A stretch of DNA of 64,000 nucleotides from Pseudomonas sp. (lineage in GTDB: Bacteria > Pseudomonadota > Gammaproteobacteria > Pseudomonadales > Pseudomonadaceae). Location: the NCBI RefSeq assembly GCF_030683065.1, contig NZ_JAUXMX010000030.1, forward strand, positions 186,001 to 250,000, written 5' to 3'. The translations under genes were made by a program, and so were the position numbers. How positions within the stretch are numbered: the first letter of the stretch is position 1; each line of letters starts with the position of its first letter. Below, piece after piece: positions 17,589 through 27,358 of this stretch. A model generated the notes under the pieces. That model saw nothing but the letters and a program-made list of their open reading frames with translations. It had not been told where the DNA came from and ran no database searches.

Positions 17589-18146
17589 ATGTCCACCCCC
17601 CCAGTTCGCGAACAATTCCTCGTCATCAGCGCACTCGGCCCCAACGCCATGGAGCTGACCAATGTGCTGTGCCGTACCAGCAATGAAAATCGCTGCGCAG
17701 TCATCAGTACCCGCCTGAGCCGTCATGGTGAGACCAGCGCTCTGGTGCTGCAGATCTCCGGTAGCTGGGACGCTCTGGCGCGCCTTGAGTCGAGCCTACC
17801 GGCCCTGGCCAAAAAGCACAGTTTTACCGTCAATGTGACGCGCAGTGCCGCGGCGGAAAATCGCCCTCAGGCCCTGCCGTATGTAGCCTATGTCAGCTCG
17901 GCCTACCGGCCGGACATCCTCAACGAGCTGTGCCAGTTCTTCATCGACCACAACGTCGAACTGGAAAGCCTGACCTGCGATACCTACCTGGCCCCGCAGA
18001 CTGGCGGCACCATGCTCAATGCGACCCTGACTGTGACGCTGCCGGCAGGCACCCAGATCAGCTGGCTGCGCGACCAGTTCCTCGACTTCTCCGACGCCTT
18101 GAATCTAGACGCCCTGATCGAACCCTGGCGCCCACAAAACCCATAA
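17589..18146 (+). CDS. gcvR: Glycine cleavage system transcriptional repressor GcvR (ACT domains)
   Basis: A 185-residue protein with two ACT domains: QFLVISALGPNAMELTNVLC near the N-terminus and YVAYVSSAYRPDILNELCQF in the second half. In E. coli GcvR binds GcvA and glycine to repress the glycine cleavage operon; in Pseudomonas the gene sits between dapA and bcp, exactly as here. Whether it works through GcvA in this organism is inferred. Confidence 0.88.
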   Translation: MSTPPVREQFLVISALGPNAMELTNVLCRTSNENRCAVISTRLSRHGETSALVLQISGSWDALARLESSLPALAKKHSFTVNVTRSAAAENRPQALPYVAYVSSAYRPDILNELCQFFIDHNVELESLTCDTYLAPQTGGTMLNATLTVTLPAGTQISWLRDQFLDFSDALNLDALIEPWRPQNP

Positions 18147-18157
18147 GGAATTACCCC

Positions 18158-18631
18158 ATGGCCGTAGCACTCGACACCCCGGTTGCAGATTTCCAGGCGC
18201 CGGGCACCAGCGGCCAACAGGTTCAGCTGTCGGCGCTGCAAGGTCAGCACGTAGTGATCTATTTCTACCCGAAAGACAGCACGCCTGGCTGCACCACCGA
18301 AGGCCAGGGCTTCCGTGATCAATACCCGGCTTTTCAGGCCGCCAACACCCTGGTGTTCGGCGTATCGCGGGACAGCCTCAAGTCCCACGAAAACTTCAAG
18401 TGCAAGCAGGCGTTCCCCTTCGAGCTGATCTCGGACAAGGATGAGGCACTCTGCCAGCTGTTCGACGTGATCAAGCTGAAGAAGCTCTACGGCAAGGAAT
18501 ACCTGGGCGTCGACCGCAGCACCTTCCTGATCGATAAGCACGGTGTGCTGCGCCAGGAGTGGCGCGGGGTGAAAGTGCCGGGCCATGTAGATGCAGTGCT
18601 CGCCGCAGCCCGGGACCTGAATAAGGCCTGA
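18158..18631 (+). CDS. bcp: Thioredoxin-dependent thiol peroxidase (Bcp/PrxQ)
   Basis: A 157-residue peroxiredoxin of the PrxQ type. The peroxidatic cysteine is Cys45 in PKDSTPGCTTEG. The position five residues later, which holds the resolving cysteine in E. coli Bcp, is Gln here; Cys82 (FKCKQAFPF) is the likely alternative. It reduces hydrogen and alkyl peroxides in the cytoplasm. AAGGAA lies just before the ATG at 18158, which starts 11 bp after gcvR, so the two are cotranscribed. A strong terminator follows. Confidence 0.93.
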   Translation: MAVALDTPVADFQAPGTSGQQVQLSALQGQHVVIYFYPKDSTPGCTTEGQGFRDQYPAFQAANTLVFGVSRDSLKSHENFKCKQAFPFELISDKDEALCQLFDVIKLKKLYGKEYLGVDRSTFLIDKHGVLRQEWRGVKVPGHVDAVLAAARDLNKA

Positions 18632-18645
18632 CGCTGTACCAATAC

Positions 18646-18685
18646 AAAAGGCCGCTTGCCGGGGATTCCCGCAAGCGGCCTTTTT
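18646..18685 (+). terminator. Terminator of gcvR-bcp
   Basis: Perfect stem AAAAGGCCGCTTGC / GCAAGCGGCCTTTTT with an 11-base loop and a T-run, 14 bp after the bcp stop. Confidence 0.9.
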
Positions 18686-18740
18686 GTTTGAGTCTGACTC
18701 AGCTAGCGACCAGCGGCGGCCATCAATCAGGCGCCTGCCC

Positions 18741-19808
18741 TCACTCGCCCGGCAACGCCAACTCCTTGCGCGGCCAGGCATTGAGCACAGCCTTGAACAG
18801 GGTTGCCAAGGGAATGGCGAAGAACACCCCCCAGAAGCCCCACAAGCCGCCGAACAACAACACTGCACAGATTATCGCCACAGGATGCAGGTTGACTGCC
18901 TCGGAGAACAGCAGCGGCACCAGCACGTTGCCGTCCAGCGCCTGGATCACGCCATAAACCACCATCAGGTAGAGAAACTGATCACCGTAGCCCCACTGGA
19001 ACAAGCCGATCAGCGCCACCGGCACCGTCACCACCACCGCGCCGATATAGGGCACCACCACCGACAAGCCCACCAGCAGCGCGAGCAAGGCCGCATAATT
19101 GAGCCCCAGCACGGCGAAGGCGATGTAGGTGACCACACCTACGATAAGAATCTCGATAAATTTACCGCGGATATAGTTGGCGATCTGCTGGTTCATTTCC
19201 AGGGCCACCTGAGTAATCAGGGTGCGCTCGCGCGGGAGGTAGCCGCGAAACCATTCACCGATAACCTCACGATCCTTGAGGAAGAAAAACACCAGGATCG
19301 GCACCAGCACCAGGTAGATCATGATGCTAACCAGCAGCGGCAGGCTAGACAGTGAGAAAGACAACGCCCACTGGCCGAACTTGCCAGCCTCGCCACTGAT
19401 CGCTTCGGTCAGCTGCAACACCTGGGCATCACTGATAAGCTTCGGGTAGCGCTCCGGCAGCAATAGAAACAGCGACTGCCACTCACCAAGCATGCGCGGC
19501 AGTTCATTGAACAGAGTACTCAACTGGCGCCAGAGCAACGGCATCAAGACCAGCAAAAACAAACCGAACGCGCTCATGAACAACAGGAACACCAGCGACA
19601 CCGCGACTATCGCTGGCAGGCGCAAACGTTCCAGCGCGCTGACCAGCCCCTGCATGAGGAACGCCAGCACCAACCCGGTCAGCACCGGTGCCAACATGCC
19701 TCCCAGGGTCAGAACAGCGGCAAAGCCGAGTACTAACAGCACCGCCAAGACCACCGCCTGCTCGTCGGAAAAGTAGCGGTGCATCCAGTTGCGCAACACC
19801 TTAATCAT
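18741..19808 (-). CDS. AI-2E family transporter (PerM-like permease)
   Basis: A 355-residue polytopic protein of the UPF0118/AI-2E family, with an N-terminal pair of helices, a soluble middle, then FFFLKDREVIGEWFRGYLPRE and VVVPYIGAVVVTVP, and the signature PLLFSEAVNLHPVAIICAVLLFGGLWGFWGVFFAIPLA. Substrates in this family range from autoinducer-2 to sodium ions; none can be assigned. Start ATG at 19808, with AAGGA eight to nine bases upstream. A second paralogue lies at 51320-52411. Confidence 0.9.
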   Translation of the reverse strand: MIKVLRNWMHRYFSDEQAVVLAVLLVLGFAAVLTLGGMLAPVLTGLVLAFLMQGLVSALERLRLPAIVAVSLVFLLFMSAFGLFLLVLMPLLWRQLSTLFNELPRMLGEWQSLFLLLPERYPKLISDAQVLQLTEAISGEAGKFGQWALSFSLSSLPLLVSIMIYLVLVPILVFFFLKDREVIGEWFRGYLPRERTLITQVALEMNQQIANYIRGKFIEILIVGVVTYIAFAVLGLNYAALLALLVGLSVVVPYIGAVVVTVPVALIGLFQWGYGDQFLYLMVVYGVIQALDGNVLVPLLFSEAVNLHPVAIICAVLLFGGLWGFWGVFFAIPLATLFKAVLNAWPRKELALPGE

Positions 19809-19848
19809 CAATAGTCCTTAGATCGAAACAGCCCACGCAGGACGCGTA

Positions 19849-20100
19849 TCAGGCCTTACGCAACCAATAGCGGTAGACACCCGCCTCTTCCTCTTCACGC
19901 AACACACTATGCCCAGCGAGCCTGGCGAAGGCGCGAAAATCACGTTGCGAGCCGGCATCTGTGGCAATGACTTTGAGCACCGCACCGCTTGCCATGCGAT
20001 TCAACGCCAGCTTGGCCTTGAGCAACGGCAGCGGACAACTCAAGCCACACGCATCCAGCTCGGCCTCGCAGGCACCATCCCACTCCTCAACATCGTTCAT
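19849..20100 (-). CDS. TusA-family sulfurtransferase (PA1006-like)
   Basis: An 83-residue protein with the SirA/TusA motif LDACGLSCPLPLLKAK; Cys22 in CPxP is the expected persulfide carrier. A strong AGGAGGG site sets the start at 20100. Position between bepA and the AI-2E permease matches P. aeruginosa PA1006, a TusA-like protein linked to molybdenum cofactor homeostasis and nitrate respiration rather than tRNA thiolation. That role is carried over by position and family only. Confidence 0.88.
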   Translation of the reverse strand: MNDVEEWDGACEAELDACGLSCPLPLLKAKLALNRMASGAVLKVIATDAGSQRDFRAFARLAGHSVLREEEEAGVYRYWLRKA

Positions 20101-20206
20101 TCGAACCCTCCTAAACAGCGCTAAGGATACCCAAGACCGTGCAACCCTGGCCAGGTGAACGCTTGCCCGGCTACAGTAGCGACTTTGTTCGCCAAGAGCT
20201 CTGTGC

Positions 20207-21640
20207 ATGAATGTCCTGCGCCCCATCCTGTTGACGCTCGCCTGCCTGGCCGCCCAGCCCGGCCTGGCCAGCGACCTACCGTCACTCGGCGACTCCAGTT
20301 CTTCGATTGTCTCGCCACAGCAAGAACACCAGCTCGGACGCGCCTGGCTGAGTCTGTTGCGCGGCCAGATTCGCCAACTGTCAGACCCCCAGCTCAAGGA
20401 TTTCGTCGAGAGCAGCGTGTATCGACTGGGCGAAACCAGCGAACTGCAAGACCGGCGTCTGGAATTCGTCCTGCTCGACAGCCCACAAATCAACGCCTTT
20501 GCCGCGCCCGGCGGGATCATTGGGGTCAACGGCGGCCTGTTTCTCTATGCCCAGACCGAGGCCGAATACGCCTCGGTAATGGCCCACGAACTTGCTCACT
20601 TGTCACAACGCCACTTTGCCCGCGGCCTGGAAGCCCAGCAGCGCATGCAACTGCCGCTGATGGCCGCCATGCTCGCCGGCATCGTGGCGGCGGCGGCCGG
20701 CGCGGGCGACGCCGGGATCGCGGCTATTGCCTCGGCCCAGGCGGCAGCCATCCAGGAACAACGGCGCTTCTCCCGGCAGAACGAGCAGGAGGCGGATCGC
20801 ATCGGCCTGGTCAATCTGGAGAAGGCCGGCTACGACCCGCGCGCCATGCCGAGCATGTTCGAACGTCTGATGCGCCAGTATCGCTACGACCGCAAGCCGC
20901 CGGAGTTCCTGCTGACCCACCCGGTGTCCGAGTCACGGATCGCCGACACCCGTAACCGCGCCGAACAAGCAACGGCTGGCGGAGTGATCGACAGCGTGCG
21001 CTATCAACTGATGCGCGCCCGCGTGCAACTGATCTACGAAGACACACCCGGTCTTGCTGCCAAGCGTTTTCGCGCCATGCTCGACGAGAAGCCCGAGCTG
21101 GAAGCTGCTCGTTATGGCCTGGCCCTGGCGCAAATCAAGAGCGGCCAGCACCAAAAGGCTCGCGAAAGCCTACTACCGCTGCTGCAGTCGGCACCTAACG
21201 ACATGACTTACAACCTGGCCCAGATCGAGCTGGATATGGCGTCCAGCCGCCTAAAGGAAGCCCAGAGCCGCATGGCAAGCCTTTTACGTGACTACCCGAA
21301 CAACTACCCGCTGAATCAGGCCCACATCGACCTACTGATGAAACAGGGCCGCACCCAGGATGCCGAGAATGCCCTCGATGCACTGCTGAAGAAACGAACC
21401 AACGATCCGGATATCTGGTATCAAGTCGCCGAAGTGCGTGGCCTCAGCGGCAACACCATCGGCCTGCACCAGGCGCGCGCGGAGTACTTCGCCCTGGTCG
21501 GCGACTACACCCAGGCCATCGAGCAGCTCGATTTCGCCAAACGCCGCTCGACCAACAACTTCCAACTCGCCTCACGCATTGACGCACGACAACGGCAGCT
21601 GCTTGAAGACCAGCGCATCATCGAGCAAATGTTGCGATAA
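20207..21640 (+). CDS. bepA: M48-family beta-barrel assembly-enhancing protease BepA
   Basis: A 477-residue periplasmic metalloprotease. A signal peptide of about 22 residues (LLTLACLAAQPGLAS) is followed by the M48 domain with HEXXH at His127-His131 (MAHELAHLSQRH) and third zinc ligand Glu195 (NEQEADRIGL). The C-terminal half is a TPR solenoid. In E. coli BepA promotes LptD maturation or degrades stalled LptD and BamA substrates. The homologue sits beside nadA in Pseudomonas too. Confidence 0.92.
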   Translation: MNVLRPILLTLACLAAQPGLASDLPSLGDSSSSIVSPQQEHQLGRAWLSLLRGQIRQLSDPQLKDFVESSVYRLGETSELQDRRLEFVLLDSPQINAFAAPGGIIGVNGGLFLYAQTEAEYASVMAHELAHLSQRHFARGLEAQQRMQLPLMAAMLAGIVAAAAGAGDAGIAAIASAQAAAIQEQRRFSRQNEQEADRIGLVNLEKAGYDPRAMPSMFERLMRQYRYDRKPPEFLLTHPVSESRIADTRNRAEQATAGGVIDSVRYQLMRARVQLIYEDTPGLAAKRFRAMLDEKPELEAARYGLALAQIKSGQHQKARESLLPLLQSAPNDMTYNLAQIELDMASSRLKEAQSRMASLLRDYPNNYPLNQAHIDLLMKQGRTQDAENALDALLKKRTNDPDIWYQVAEVRGLSGNTIGLHQARAEYFALVGDYTQAIEQLDFAKRRSTNNFQLASRIDARQRQLLEDQRIIEQMLR

Positions 21641-21754
21641 GCTTGCCCAAATCGAGTGGCGCAGCCTTCAGAGAGCGCATCTCCGGCCTAGCTCAGTAGC
21701 CTGAGCCAGGCCGTGTAGACGCCCATCATCGCCGGAGGCAGACAGCATGCCCGC

Positions 21755-22813
21755 CTACGCGTTGCCAGACAACTTGAGGCGCGCCGCCTGAGTAAAGTCG
21801 AGCATGCGCTTGAGCGGCTTGATTGCCTTGGGAATCAACGCTGCATCCACGAGAATCTCGTTACTGCCCTCACGCAGGCACTCCAGCGTGCGCTGCAGGG
21901 TATTCATGGCCATCCACGGACAATGTGCGCAACTGCGGCAAGCAGCGCCGTTACCTGCGGTAGGGGCCTCGATAAACTCTTTGTCCGGACACAACTGCTG
22001 CATCTTGTAGAAGATGCCCCGATCGGTGGCGACGATAAACGTCTTGTTTGGCAGACGCTGGGCAGCGGCAATCAGCTGGCTGGTAGAGCCCACCGCATCG
22101 GCCAGATCGATCACTGCCGTTGGCGACTCAGGGTGTACCAGGACGGCTGCATCCGGGTACAGCGCCTTCATGTCCTCCAACTGCTTGGCCTTGAACTCTT
22201 CGTGGACGATGCAAGCGCCGTCCCACAGCAGCATATCGGCACCGGTCTTGTTCTGGATGTAACGCCCCAGATGCTGATCCGGCGCCCAGATAATGCTCTC
22301 GCCGTTGTCCATCAGATGCTCGACGATTTCCACCGCGCAACTGGAGGTCACCACCCAGTCGGCCCGCGCCTTCACCGCCGCCGAAGTATTGGCATACACC
22401 ACCACGGTGCGCTGCGGATGCTCATCACAGAACGCCGAGAACTCCGCCACCGGGCAACCCAGATCAAGCGAGCAGGTCGCTTCCAGCGTCGGCATCAACA
22501 CGCGCTTTTCCGGATTGAGAATCTTCGCCGTCTCGCCCATGAACTTGACGCCAGCCACCAGCACGGTTTGCGCTGGGTGCTGATTGCCGAAACGCGCCAT
22601 CTCCAGCGAGTCGGAAACACAACCGCCGGTCTCTTCGGCAAGAGCCTGCAGCACAGGATCGCAGTAATAATGCGCCACCAGCACGGCATTCTGCTTTTTC
22701 AACTCGGCGGCAATCTCGGCGCGGTAGAACGACTCTTGCTCAGGCGTTAGCGGCTTTGACTGCTTGGCATCGAGATGGGCCTGCACCAGCAGGCGTTCGG
22801 AAATCTGCGTCAT
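21755..22813 (-). CDS. nadA: Quinolinate synthase A
   Basis: A 352-residue NadA that condenses iminoaspartate with dihydroxyacetone phosphate in de novo NAD synthesis. The [4Fe-4S] ligands are within [25 protein letters not shown] and the C-terminal [13 protein letters not shown] segment. [20 protein letters not shown] and [20 protein letters not shown] are typical. Length equals the family norm. It is convergent with bepA across 114 bp in which I see no terminator. Confidence 0.97.
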   Translation of the reverse strand: MTQISERLLVQAHLDAKQSKPLTPEQESFYRAEIAAELKKQNAVLVAHYYCDPVLQALAEETGGCVSDSLEMARFGNQHPAQTVLVAGVKFMGETAKILNPEKRVLMPTLEATCSLDLGCPVAEFSAFCDEHPQRTVVVYANTSAAVKARADWVVTSSCAVEIVEHLMDNGESIIWAPDQHLGRYIQNKTGADMLLWDGACIVHEEFKAKQLEDMKALYPDAAVLVHPESPTAVIDLADAVGSTSQLIAAAQRLPNKTFIVATDRGIFYKMQQLCPDKEFIEAPTAGNGAACRSCAHCPWMAMNTLQRTLECLREGSNEILVDAALIPKAIKPLKRMLDFTQAARLKLSGNA

Positions 22814-22931
22814 GTCATCAGGCCCTGTGGAGGTCTATCAGCGCGGAACTCGAGTATATACCCGCCAGTCTGGCGAGAAAGCAGGCGAGCAATAACCACG
22901 CAACGGTGGTGAGGAGAAAAGCTACACATAC

Positions 22932-22973
22932 AAAAAAGCCTGAAGGCTCCTTTATCGGAACCTTCAGGCTTTC
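22932..22973 (-). terminator. Terminator of tRNA-Lys
   Basis: Minus-strand stem AAAGCCTGAAGG / CCTTCAGGCTTT followed by TTTTTTGTATG, 24 bp beyond the tRNA 3' end. Confidence 0.85.
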
Positions 22974-22996
22974 TCGACCTTCCGTAGAAGGAAATA

Positions 22997-23072
22997 TGGT
23001 GGGTCGTGTGGGATTCGAACCTACGACCAATTGGTTAAAAGCCAACTGCTCTACCAACTGAGCTAACGACCC
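22997..23072 (-). tRNA. tRNA-Lys (anticodon UUU)
   Basis: Seventy-six bases with encoded CCA on the minus strand. Acceptor stem GGGTCGT pairs with ACGACCC; D-arm AGCTCAGTTGGTAGAGC; anticodon loop CTTTTAA gives UUU; T-arm GTAGGTTCGAATCC. It lies downstream of queC, as in P. aeruginosa PA0976.1, a known chromosomal attachment site for integrative elements. Confidence 0.97.
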
Positions 23073-23130
23073 GACGCAAGGCGCATCATACTGATTTAAT
23101 TCAGAAATTCAACACTTCACGAGAACTTTT

Positions 23131-23805
23131 TTAGAAATAACGGGTGGGATCATCCACACCGGCCACTGAAAAGCCCACCGCACGCAGGCGACAGCTGTCG
23201 CATTTACCGCATGCACGCCCCTGCTCATCGGCCTGGTAACAAGAGACCGTCAGCGCATAATCGACACCAAGACGCATACCGACCTGAACGATTTCAGCTT
23301 TGCTCATATTCTGTAACGGCGCCTGAATGCGAAAGCCCTGCCCTTCTACACCGGCCTTGGTGGCCAGGTTAGCCATCCGCTCGAAGGCCTCGATAAACTC
23401 CGGCCGGCAATCTGGATAACCAGAGTAATCCACTGCATTGACGCCGATAAAAATATCCCGCGCGCCCAATACCTCGGCCCAGCCCAGCGCCAGGGAAAGA
23501 AACACGGTATTGCGCGCTGGCACATAAGTAACCGGAATCCCTTCGCTCGGGCTTTCCGGCACATCGATGCTGGCGTCGGTCAACGCCGAGCCACCCATGC
23601 CATTGAGGTTCAGGCCAATCACCTTATGCTCGACCACACCCAATTGCCGGGCCACCTGCTCGGCCGCATACAGTTCCGAGCAGTGACGCTGCCCGTAATC
23701 GAAGCTCATGGTGTAACAGCTGTAGCCATCGGCCTTGGCCAATGCCACTACAGTGGCCGAGTCCAGACCTCCAGACAGCAGGATTACCGCTTTTTTAGTG
23801 CTCAT
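23131..23805 (-). CDS. queC: 7-cyano-7-deazaguanine synthase QueC
   Basis: A 224-residue enzyme that converts 7-carboxy-7-deazaguanine, ammonia and ATP to preQ0 in queuosine synthesis. The PP-loop SGGLDS is at residues 11-16, and C-terminal zinc cysteines lie in [20 protein letters not shown]. The start at 23805 ([16 protein letters not shown]) is one base after the queE stop; a longer frame to 23880 overlaps queE. It is cotranscribed with queE. Confidence 0.96.
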   Translation of the reverse strand: MSTKKAVILLSGGLDSATVVALAKADGYSCYTMSFDYGQRHCSELYAAEQVARQLGVVEHKVIGLNLNGMGGSALTDASIDVPESPSEGIPVTYVPARNTVFLSLALGWAEVLGARDIFIGVNAVDYSGYPDCRPEFIEAFERMANLATKAGVEGQGFRIQAPLQNMSKAEIVQVGMRLGVDYALTVSCYQADEQGRACGKCDSCRLRAVGFSVAGVDDPTRYF

Positions 23806-23806
23806 A

Positions 23807-24454
23807 TCAGTGTCCCGGCTCATCATTCCAGAGAATCTTGTGCAGTTGCATCTGCAGACGGACTGGCAGGTTGTCGGCAATGATCCACTCGGCCAGCGTA
23901 CGCGCTTGCAGCTCGTGATGACTGGGCGACATCAGCACCTCGCCGGCGCGCTGATCCAGCTGATACTGGATCAGCTTGGTCACCGCCCAGTCGTAATCTT
24001 CACGCGAGCAAATCACGAACTTGACCTGATCGTTGGCTGTCAGCAGCTCGATATTTTCGTAGCGGTTACGCGCCACCTCGGCCGAGCCGGGAGTCTTCAG
24101 GTCTAGCACCTTGCTGACCCGCGGATCGACCGCCGACACATCCAGCGCACCACTGGTCTCAAGGGACACCTCGTAACCGGCATCGCACAGGCGCTTGAGC
24201 AGAGGAATGCAATTGGGCTGGGCCAGCGGCTCGCCGCCAGTCACACAGATATAGCGCGGCTTGTAGCCGGCAACCTGTTCGACAATGGCATCCAGTGACT
24301 GGATTTCGCCGCCACTGAAGGCATAGGCGGTGTCGCAGTACTGGCAACGCAGGGGGCAGCCGGTCAGGCGAACGAACACAGTCGGCAAGCCGGCGGTGCG
24401 CGTTTCGCCCTGCAGCGAGTAGAAAATCTCGGTAATGCGCAGGGTATCTTGCAT
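23807..24454 (-). CDS. queE: 7-carboxy-7-deazaguanine synthase QueE
   Basis: A 215-residue radical SAM enzyme that makes 7-carboxy-7-deazaguanine from carboxytetrahydropterin. The cluster motif CxxxCxxC is at Cys33, Cys37 and Cys40 ([14 protein letters not shown]), preceded by the family motif FYSLQGE and followed by [12 protein letters not shown]. Start 24454 ([13 protein letters not shown]) is preferred over an upstream in-frame start at 24487. It is first in a queE-queC operon that ends at tRNA-Lys; no preQ1 riboswitch fold was seen upstream. Confidence 0.95.
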   Translation of the reverse strand: MQDTLRITEIFYSLQGETRTAGLPTVFVRLTGCPLRCQYCDTAYAFSGGEIQSLDAIVEQVAGYKPRYICVTGGEPLAQPNCIPLLKRLCDAGYEVSLETSGALDVSAVDPRVSKVLDLKTPGSAEVARNRYENIELLTANDQVKFVICSREDYDWAVTKLIQYQLDQRAGEVLMSPSHHELQARTLAEWIIADNLPVRLQMQLHKILWNDEPGH

Positions 24455-24601
24455 ATCAGCCACGGGCGTGACGGCTACACAGGCCATCCGCCTCCGTTGC
24501 GGGAAAAGGGCGCGAATTGTATACGAAAAAATTTCCGGGAGAAATTTTTAACGTCGCGCAGCGACGGCCCAAAGGGTGGCCGCCAGGGATGGCTGGCCTA
24601 T

Positions 24602-24628
24602 AAAAAACCCGCGGCAGGCGCGGGTTTA
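24602..24628 (-). terminator. Terminator of the Tol-Pal operon
   Basis: Minus-strand stem AAACCCGCGCC / GGCAGGCGCGGGTTT-like hairpin (ACCCGCG / CGCGGGT core) followed by TTTTTTATAGG, about 45 bp after the cpoB stop. Confidence 0.85.
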
Positions 24629-24671
24629 TCACTGCAAGTAGCAAGCAGTACTTTGAGATTTTTAGCTGATT

Positions 24672-25487
24672 TTAGGGTATCCGCTGCAAATCCCGCTGCG
24701 CCAACTGAGCGGCAGAGCTACCGGGATAGGTTGCGATGACCTGCTGCAAGATACCTTTAGCCTTGTCTGCATTGCCCAGGCGCATTTCAACATCAGCGAG
24801 TTTGAACAGCGAGTCTGGCACCTTGGAATGCTGCGGGTAGGTCTGACTGACCCTTGCAAAGGCTTGACCAGCCCCTTGCAGATCGCCTTTGGCAAGATTC
24901 ACTTCACCCAGCCAATACTGGGCATTACCGGCATATTGGCTGTTCGGGTATTTGCGCACAAAGGCAGTAAACGCCTGACTGGCCTTGTCAAAATCTTTGA
25001 CTTTAATCAGATCGAAGGCAGCGTCGTAAAACAGCTTTTCCTTCTCGGGGTCAGCCGGCGCACTGCTGGCTGGCGATTGCGCCTGCCCAGCAACGCTGGA
25101 CGGCGTGCCACTGGTGCCTGCAGCACCACTGGCGGAGGAATTATTGGTGGTTGCAGCACCTGCTGCTCCACTGCTCAGACGCCGATCAAGATCTTGGTAG
25201 CGCTCCAGGCCCTCTTGCTTCAAACGCTGAATTTCATTCTGTTGTTCTTCGAGCAGACCGCGCAGTTGCGCGATTTCTTGCTGCATCTGTTGCAGCTGGG
25301 TAAACACCATGCCTTGCGCCGAGGTCGGGGCTTCAGCCCCTCCCCCGACGTAGGCGCCGGACGTGCCATAACCAGAAGGCGGATAACTGCCATAGCCAGC
25401 ATTGTTATCCACCACAGGAACCTCCGCCCAGACCGCGAACGGCAGGCAGAAGGTCAAAACAGTTAAAGCACGACGGCAAGTATGCAT
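24672..25487 (-). CDS. cpoB: Cell division coordinator CpoB (YbgF)
   Basis: A 271-residue periplasmic protein. A signal peptide (to about residue 21, VWA) is followed by a flexible Gly-rich stretch, a trimerising coiled coil (QLQQMQQEIAQLRGLLEEQQ, then NEIQRL), an Ala/Ser linker, and C-terminal TPRs (DFDKASQAFTAFVRKYPNSQ, then YAGNAQYWLGEV). In E. coli CpoB links Tol function with PBP1B-dependent septal wall synthesis. It is the last gene of the Tol-Pal operon, 5 bp after pal. Confidence 0.95.
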   Translation of the reverse strand: MHTCRRALTVLTFCLPFAVWAEVPVVDNNAGYGSYPPSGYGTSGAYVGGGAEAPTSAQGMVFTQLQQMQQEIAQLRGLLEEQQNEIQRLKQEGLERYQDLDRRLSSGAAGAATTNNSSASGAAGTSGTPSSVAGQAQSPASSAPADPEKEKLFYDAAFDLIKVKDFDKASQAFTAFVRKYPNSQYAGNAQYWLGEVNLAKGDLQGAGQAFARVSQTYPQHSKVPDSLFKLADVEMRLGNADKAKGILQQVIATYPGSSAAQLAQRDLQRIP

Positions 25488-25492
25488 GGCTA

Positions 25493-25990
25493 TTACTTAC
25501 GCAGTTCTACGCGACGGTTCTGAGCCCAGGATTGCTCGTCGTTGCCAGTAGCAATCGCACGCTCTTCACCATAGGAAACCAGTTCCAGCTGAGCTGGGGA
25601 AACGCCCTGCAGCACCAGATAGCGTTGAACGGCTTTCGAGCGACGCTCGCCCAGAGCCATGTTGTATTCACGAGTACCGCGCTCGTCAGCGTGGCCTTCC
25701 AGAACGACGCGAGCGCCATTGCCTTTCAGGTCTTTCGCATGAACGTCGAGTGCGCGCATGGCTTCGGCTTTCAGGTCGGAGCTGTCGTATTCGAAGTAGA
25801 AAGTGGTGATAGCGCGCAGAGCAGCTTCTTCGCTCAGGCTGCCATCTACGGAACCAGTATCAGCACCGTAACCAGCGTTTGGATCGATAGCGCCTTCACC
25901 AGCAGCGTCGCCGCCTTTGGACGAACAACCAACAACAACGGCCAGAGCCAGACCCAGTGCAGCAATTTTGCCAAACTTCAGCATTTCCAT
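25493..25990 (-). CDS. pal: Peptidoglycan-associated lipoprotein Pal (OprL)
   Basis: A 165-residue lipoprotein. The signal ends VVVGC with lipidated Cys22; an Asp/Gly-rich linker leads to an OmpA-like domain with [31 protein letters not shown] and [11 protein letters not shown], which binds diaminopimelate in peptidoglycan. The protein is known as OprL in Pseudomonas. Start 25990 has GGAG upstream; an internal ATG at 25984 is also possible. It tethers the outer membrane during division with TolB. Confidence 0.96.
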   Translation of the reverse strand: MEMLKFGKIAALGLALAVVVGCSSKGGDAAGEGAIDPNAGYGADTGSVDGSLSEEAALRAITTFYFEYDSSDLKAEAMRALDVHAKDLKGNGARVVLEGHADERGTREYNMALGERRSKAVQRYLVLQGVSPAQLELVSYGEERAIATGNDEQSWAQNRRVELRK

Positions 25991-26059
25991 CGTGTAACTC
26001 CTAATGAACCCCAGTGTGTTAAGCAGTGTTTCCAAACAGTAAAACGGTGTAGCGCCGCA

Positions 26060-27358
26060 TCAGTTCAGGTAAGGGGACCAGGAAGGCTCTCGAACTTCGC
26101 CTTGGGCGGTAGGAAGAGGGAGCCGCACGCGCCCATTAATGGACGCCAACATCAAGACTCCCCGACCTTGCTGGCGGGTCGCGTAGATTAGCATGGTGCC
26201 GTTAGGCGCAACAGTAGGCGACTCATCCAAACTTGTATCTGAAAGGACGCGCAAACTACCGCGCTGCAGGTCCTGAGCGGCCACTTTGAACACGGTGTAA
26301 CCGTCCTGACGATGGATCATCACCAGGGTCTTTTCATCCGCAGAAAGCTTCGGATTAGCATTGTAGTTACCGATAAAAGTAACTCGCTCTGCCGCACCGC
26401 TATTTATATTAGTCTTATAAATCTGAGGCTTACCGGATCGATCCGAGGTGAAGTAGATGGTATTGCCATCCTTGCCCCAGAACGGCTCGGTGTCGATCGA
26501 ACCCTGATTGGTCACCCGACGCAGCTGCCGCGTGGCCATGTCCATCACATAAATCTCAGGATTGCCGTCCTTGGACAGGACGAACGCCAGGCGATTACCA
26601 TCCGGCGACCAGGCGGGTGCGCCATTGAGGCCGTCAAAATTAGTGACCTGCTCACGTCGACCAGTATCGATATGCTGGACGAAGATACGCGGACGCTTCT
26701 GCTCGAAGGACACATAGGCGATACGACGGCCGTCCGGGGCAAACGATGGCGACAGAATCGGCTCGCGTGATTGCAGCAACGTCACCGCACGAGCGCCGTC
26801 ATAATCGGATCGCTGCAAGGTGTAGCGCGTGTTGTTGACCGAGAAGCGCTCGGCGGTGACATACAGCATGCGCGTCGAGAATGCACCTTTGACCCCGGTA
26901 AGCTTCTCGAACGACAGATCAGCAATATGATGCGCCATGTCACGCAGTTGGTCGGTACCACCGCCCACATTACCGGTCAGCACCTGCTGCTCGGTAGCCA
27001 CGTTGAACAGGGCAAACTGCACCTGCAAACGACCACCGCTAGGCACCATATTGCCTACCAGCACATATTGTGCGCCCAGGGCTTTCCAGTCGCGGTAAAT
27101 GATTTCACTGGCCTGACTCGGCAAGCTGATCATGTTTTGCGCTGGAATCGGCTCGAACACGCCAGAGTTGCGCAGGTCATCGCCAATAATCTTGGCCATG
27201 TCTTCCGGCAGCACTGTGCCGCCCTGCCAGCCAAATGGCACAACCGCGATAGGTGTCGCGCGGTCAGTACCACTACTGATCACCAAGGGGTCAGCCGCCT
27301 GCACGGAGCCGACCAACATGGCCAGGCCCAGCAGAACGATACGCATCAGGGTATTCAC
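26060..27358 (-). CDS. tolB: Tol-Pal system periplasmic protein TolB
   Basis: A 432-residue exported protein: signal peptide (to about residue 21, VQA), an N-terminal TolB domain, then a six-bladed beta-propeller with repeated SPDG-type blades ([48 protein letters not shown]). It shuttles between Pal and TolA. The start is GTG 27358, overlapping the tolA stop in GTGA with GGAGG upstream; MRIVLL at 27346 is the alternative. Confidence 0.96.
   Translation of the reverse strand: MNTLMRIVLLGLAMLVGSVQAADPLVISSGTDRATPIAVVPFGWQGGTVLPEDMAKIIGDDLRNSGVFEPIPAQNMISLPSQASEIIYRDWKALGAQYVLVGNMVPSGGRLQVQFALFNVATEQQVLTGNVGGGTDQLRDMAHHIADLSFEKLTGVKGAFSTRMLYVTAERFSVNNTRYTLQRSDYDGARAVTLLQSREPILSPSFAPDGRRIAYVSFEQKRPRIFVQHIDTGRREQVTNFDGLNGAPAWSPDGNRLAFVLSKDGNPEIYVMDMATRQLRRVTNQGSIDTEPFWGKDGNTIYFTSDRSGKPQIYKTNINSGAAERVTFIGNYNANPKLSADEKTLVMIHRQDGYTVFKVAAQDLQRGSLRVLSDTSLDESPTVAPNGTMLIYATRQQGRGVLMLASINGRVRLPLPTAQGEVREPSWSPYLN

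Noticed and set aside
24455-24600. Possible preQ1 riboswitch upstream of queE
   Set aside because: No preQ1 aptamer-like stem-loop with A-rich tail was found before the queE start.
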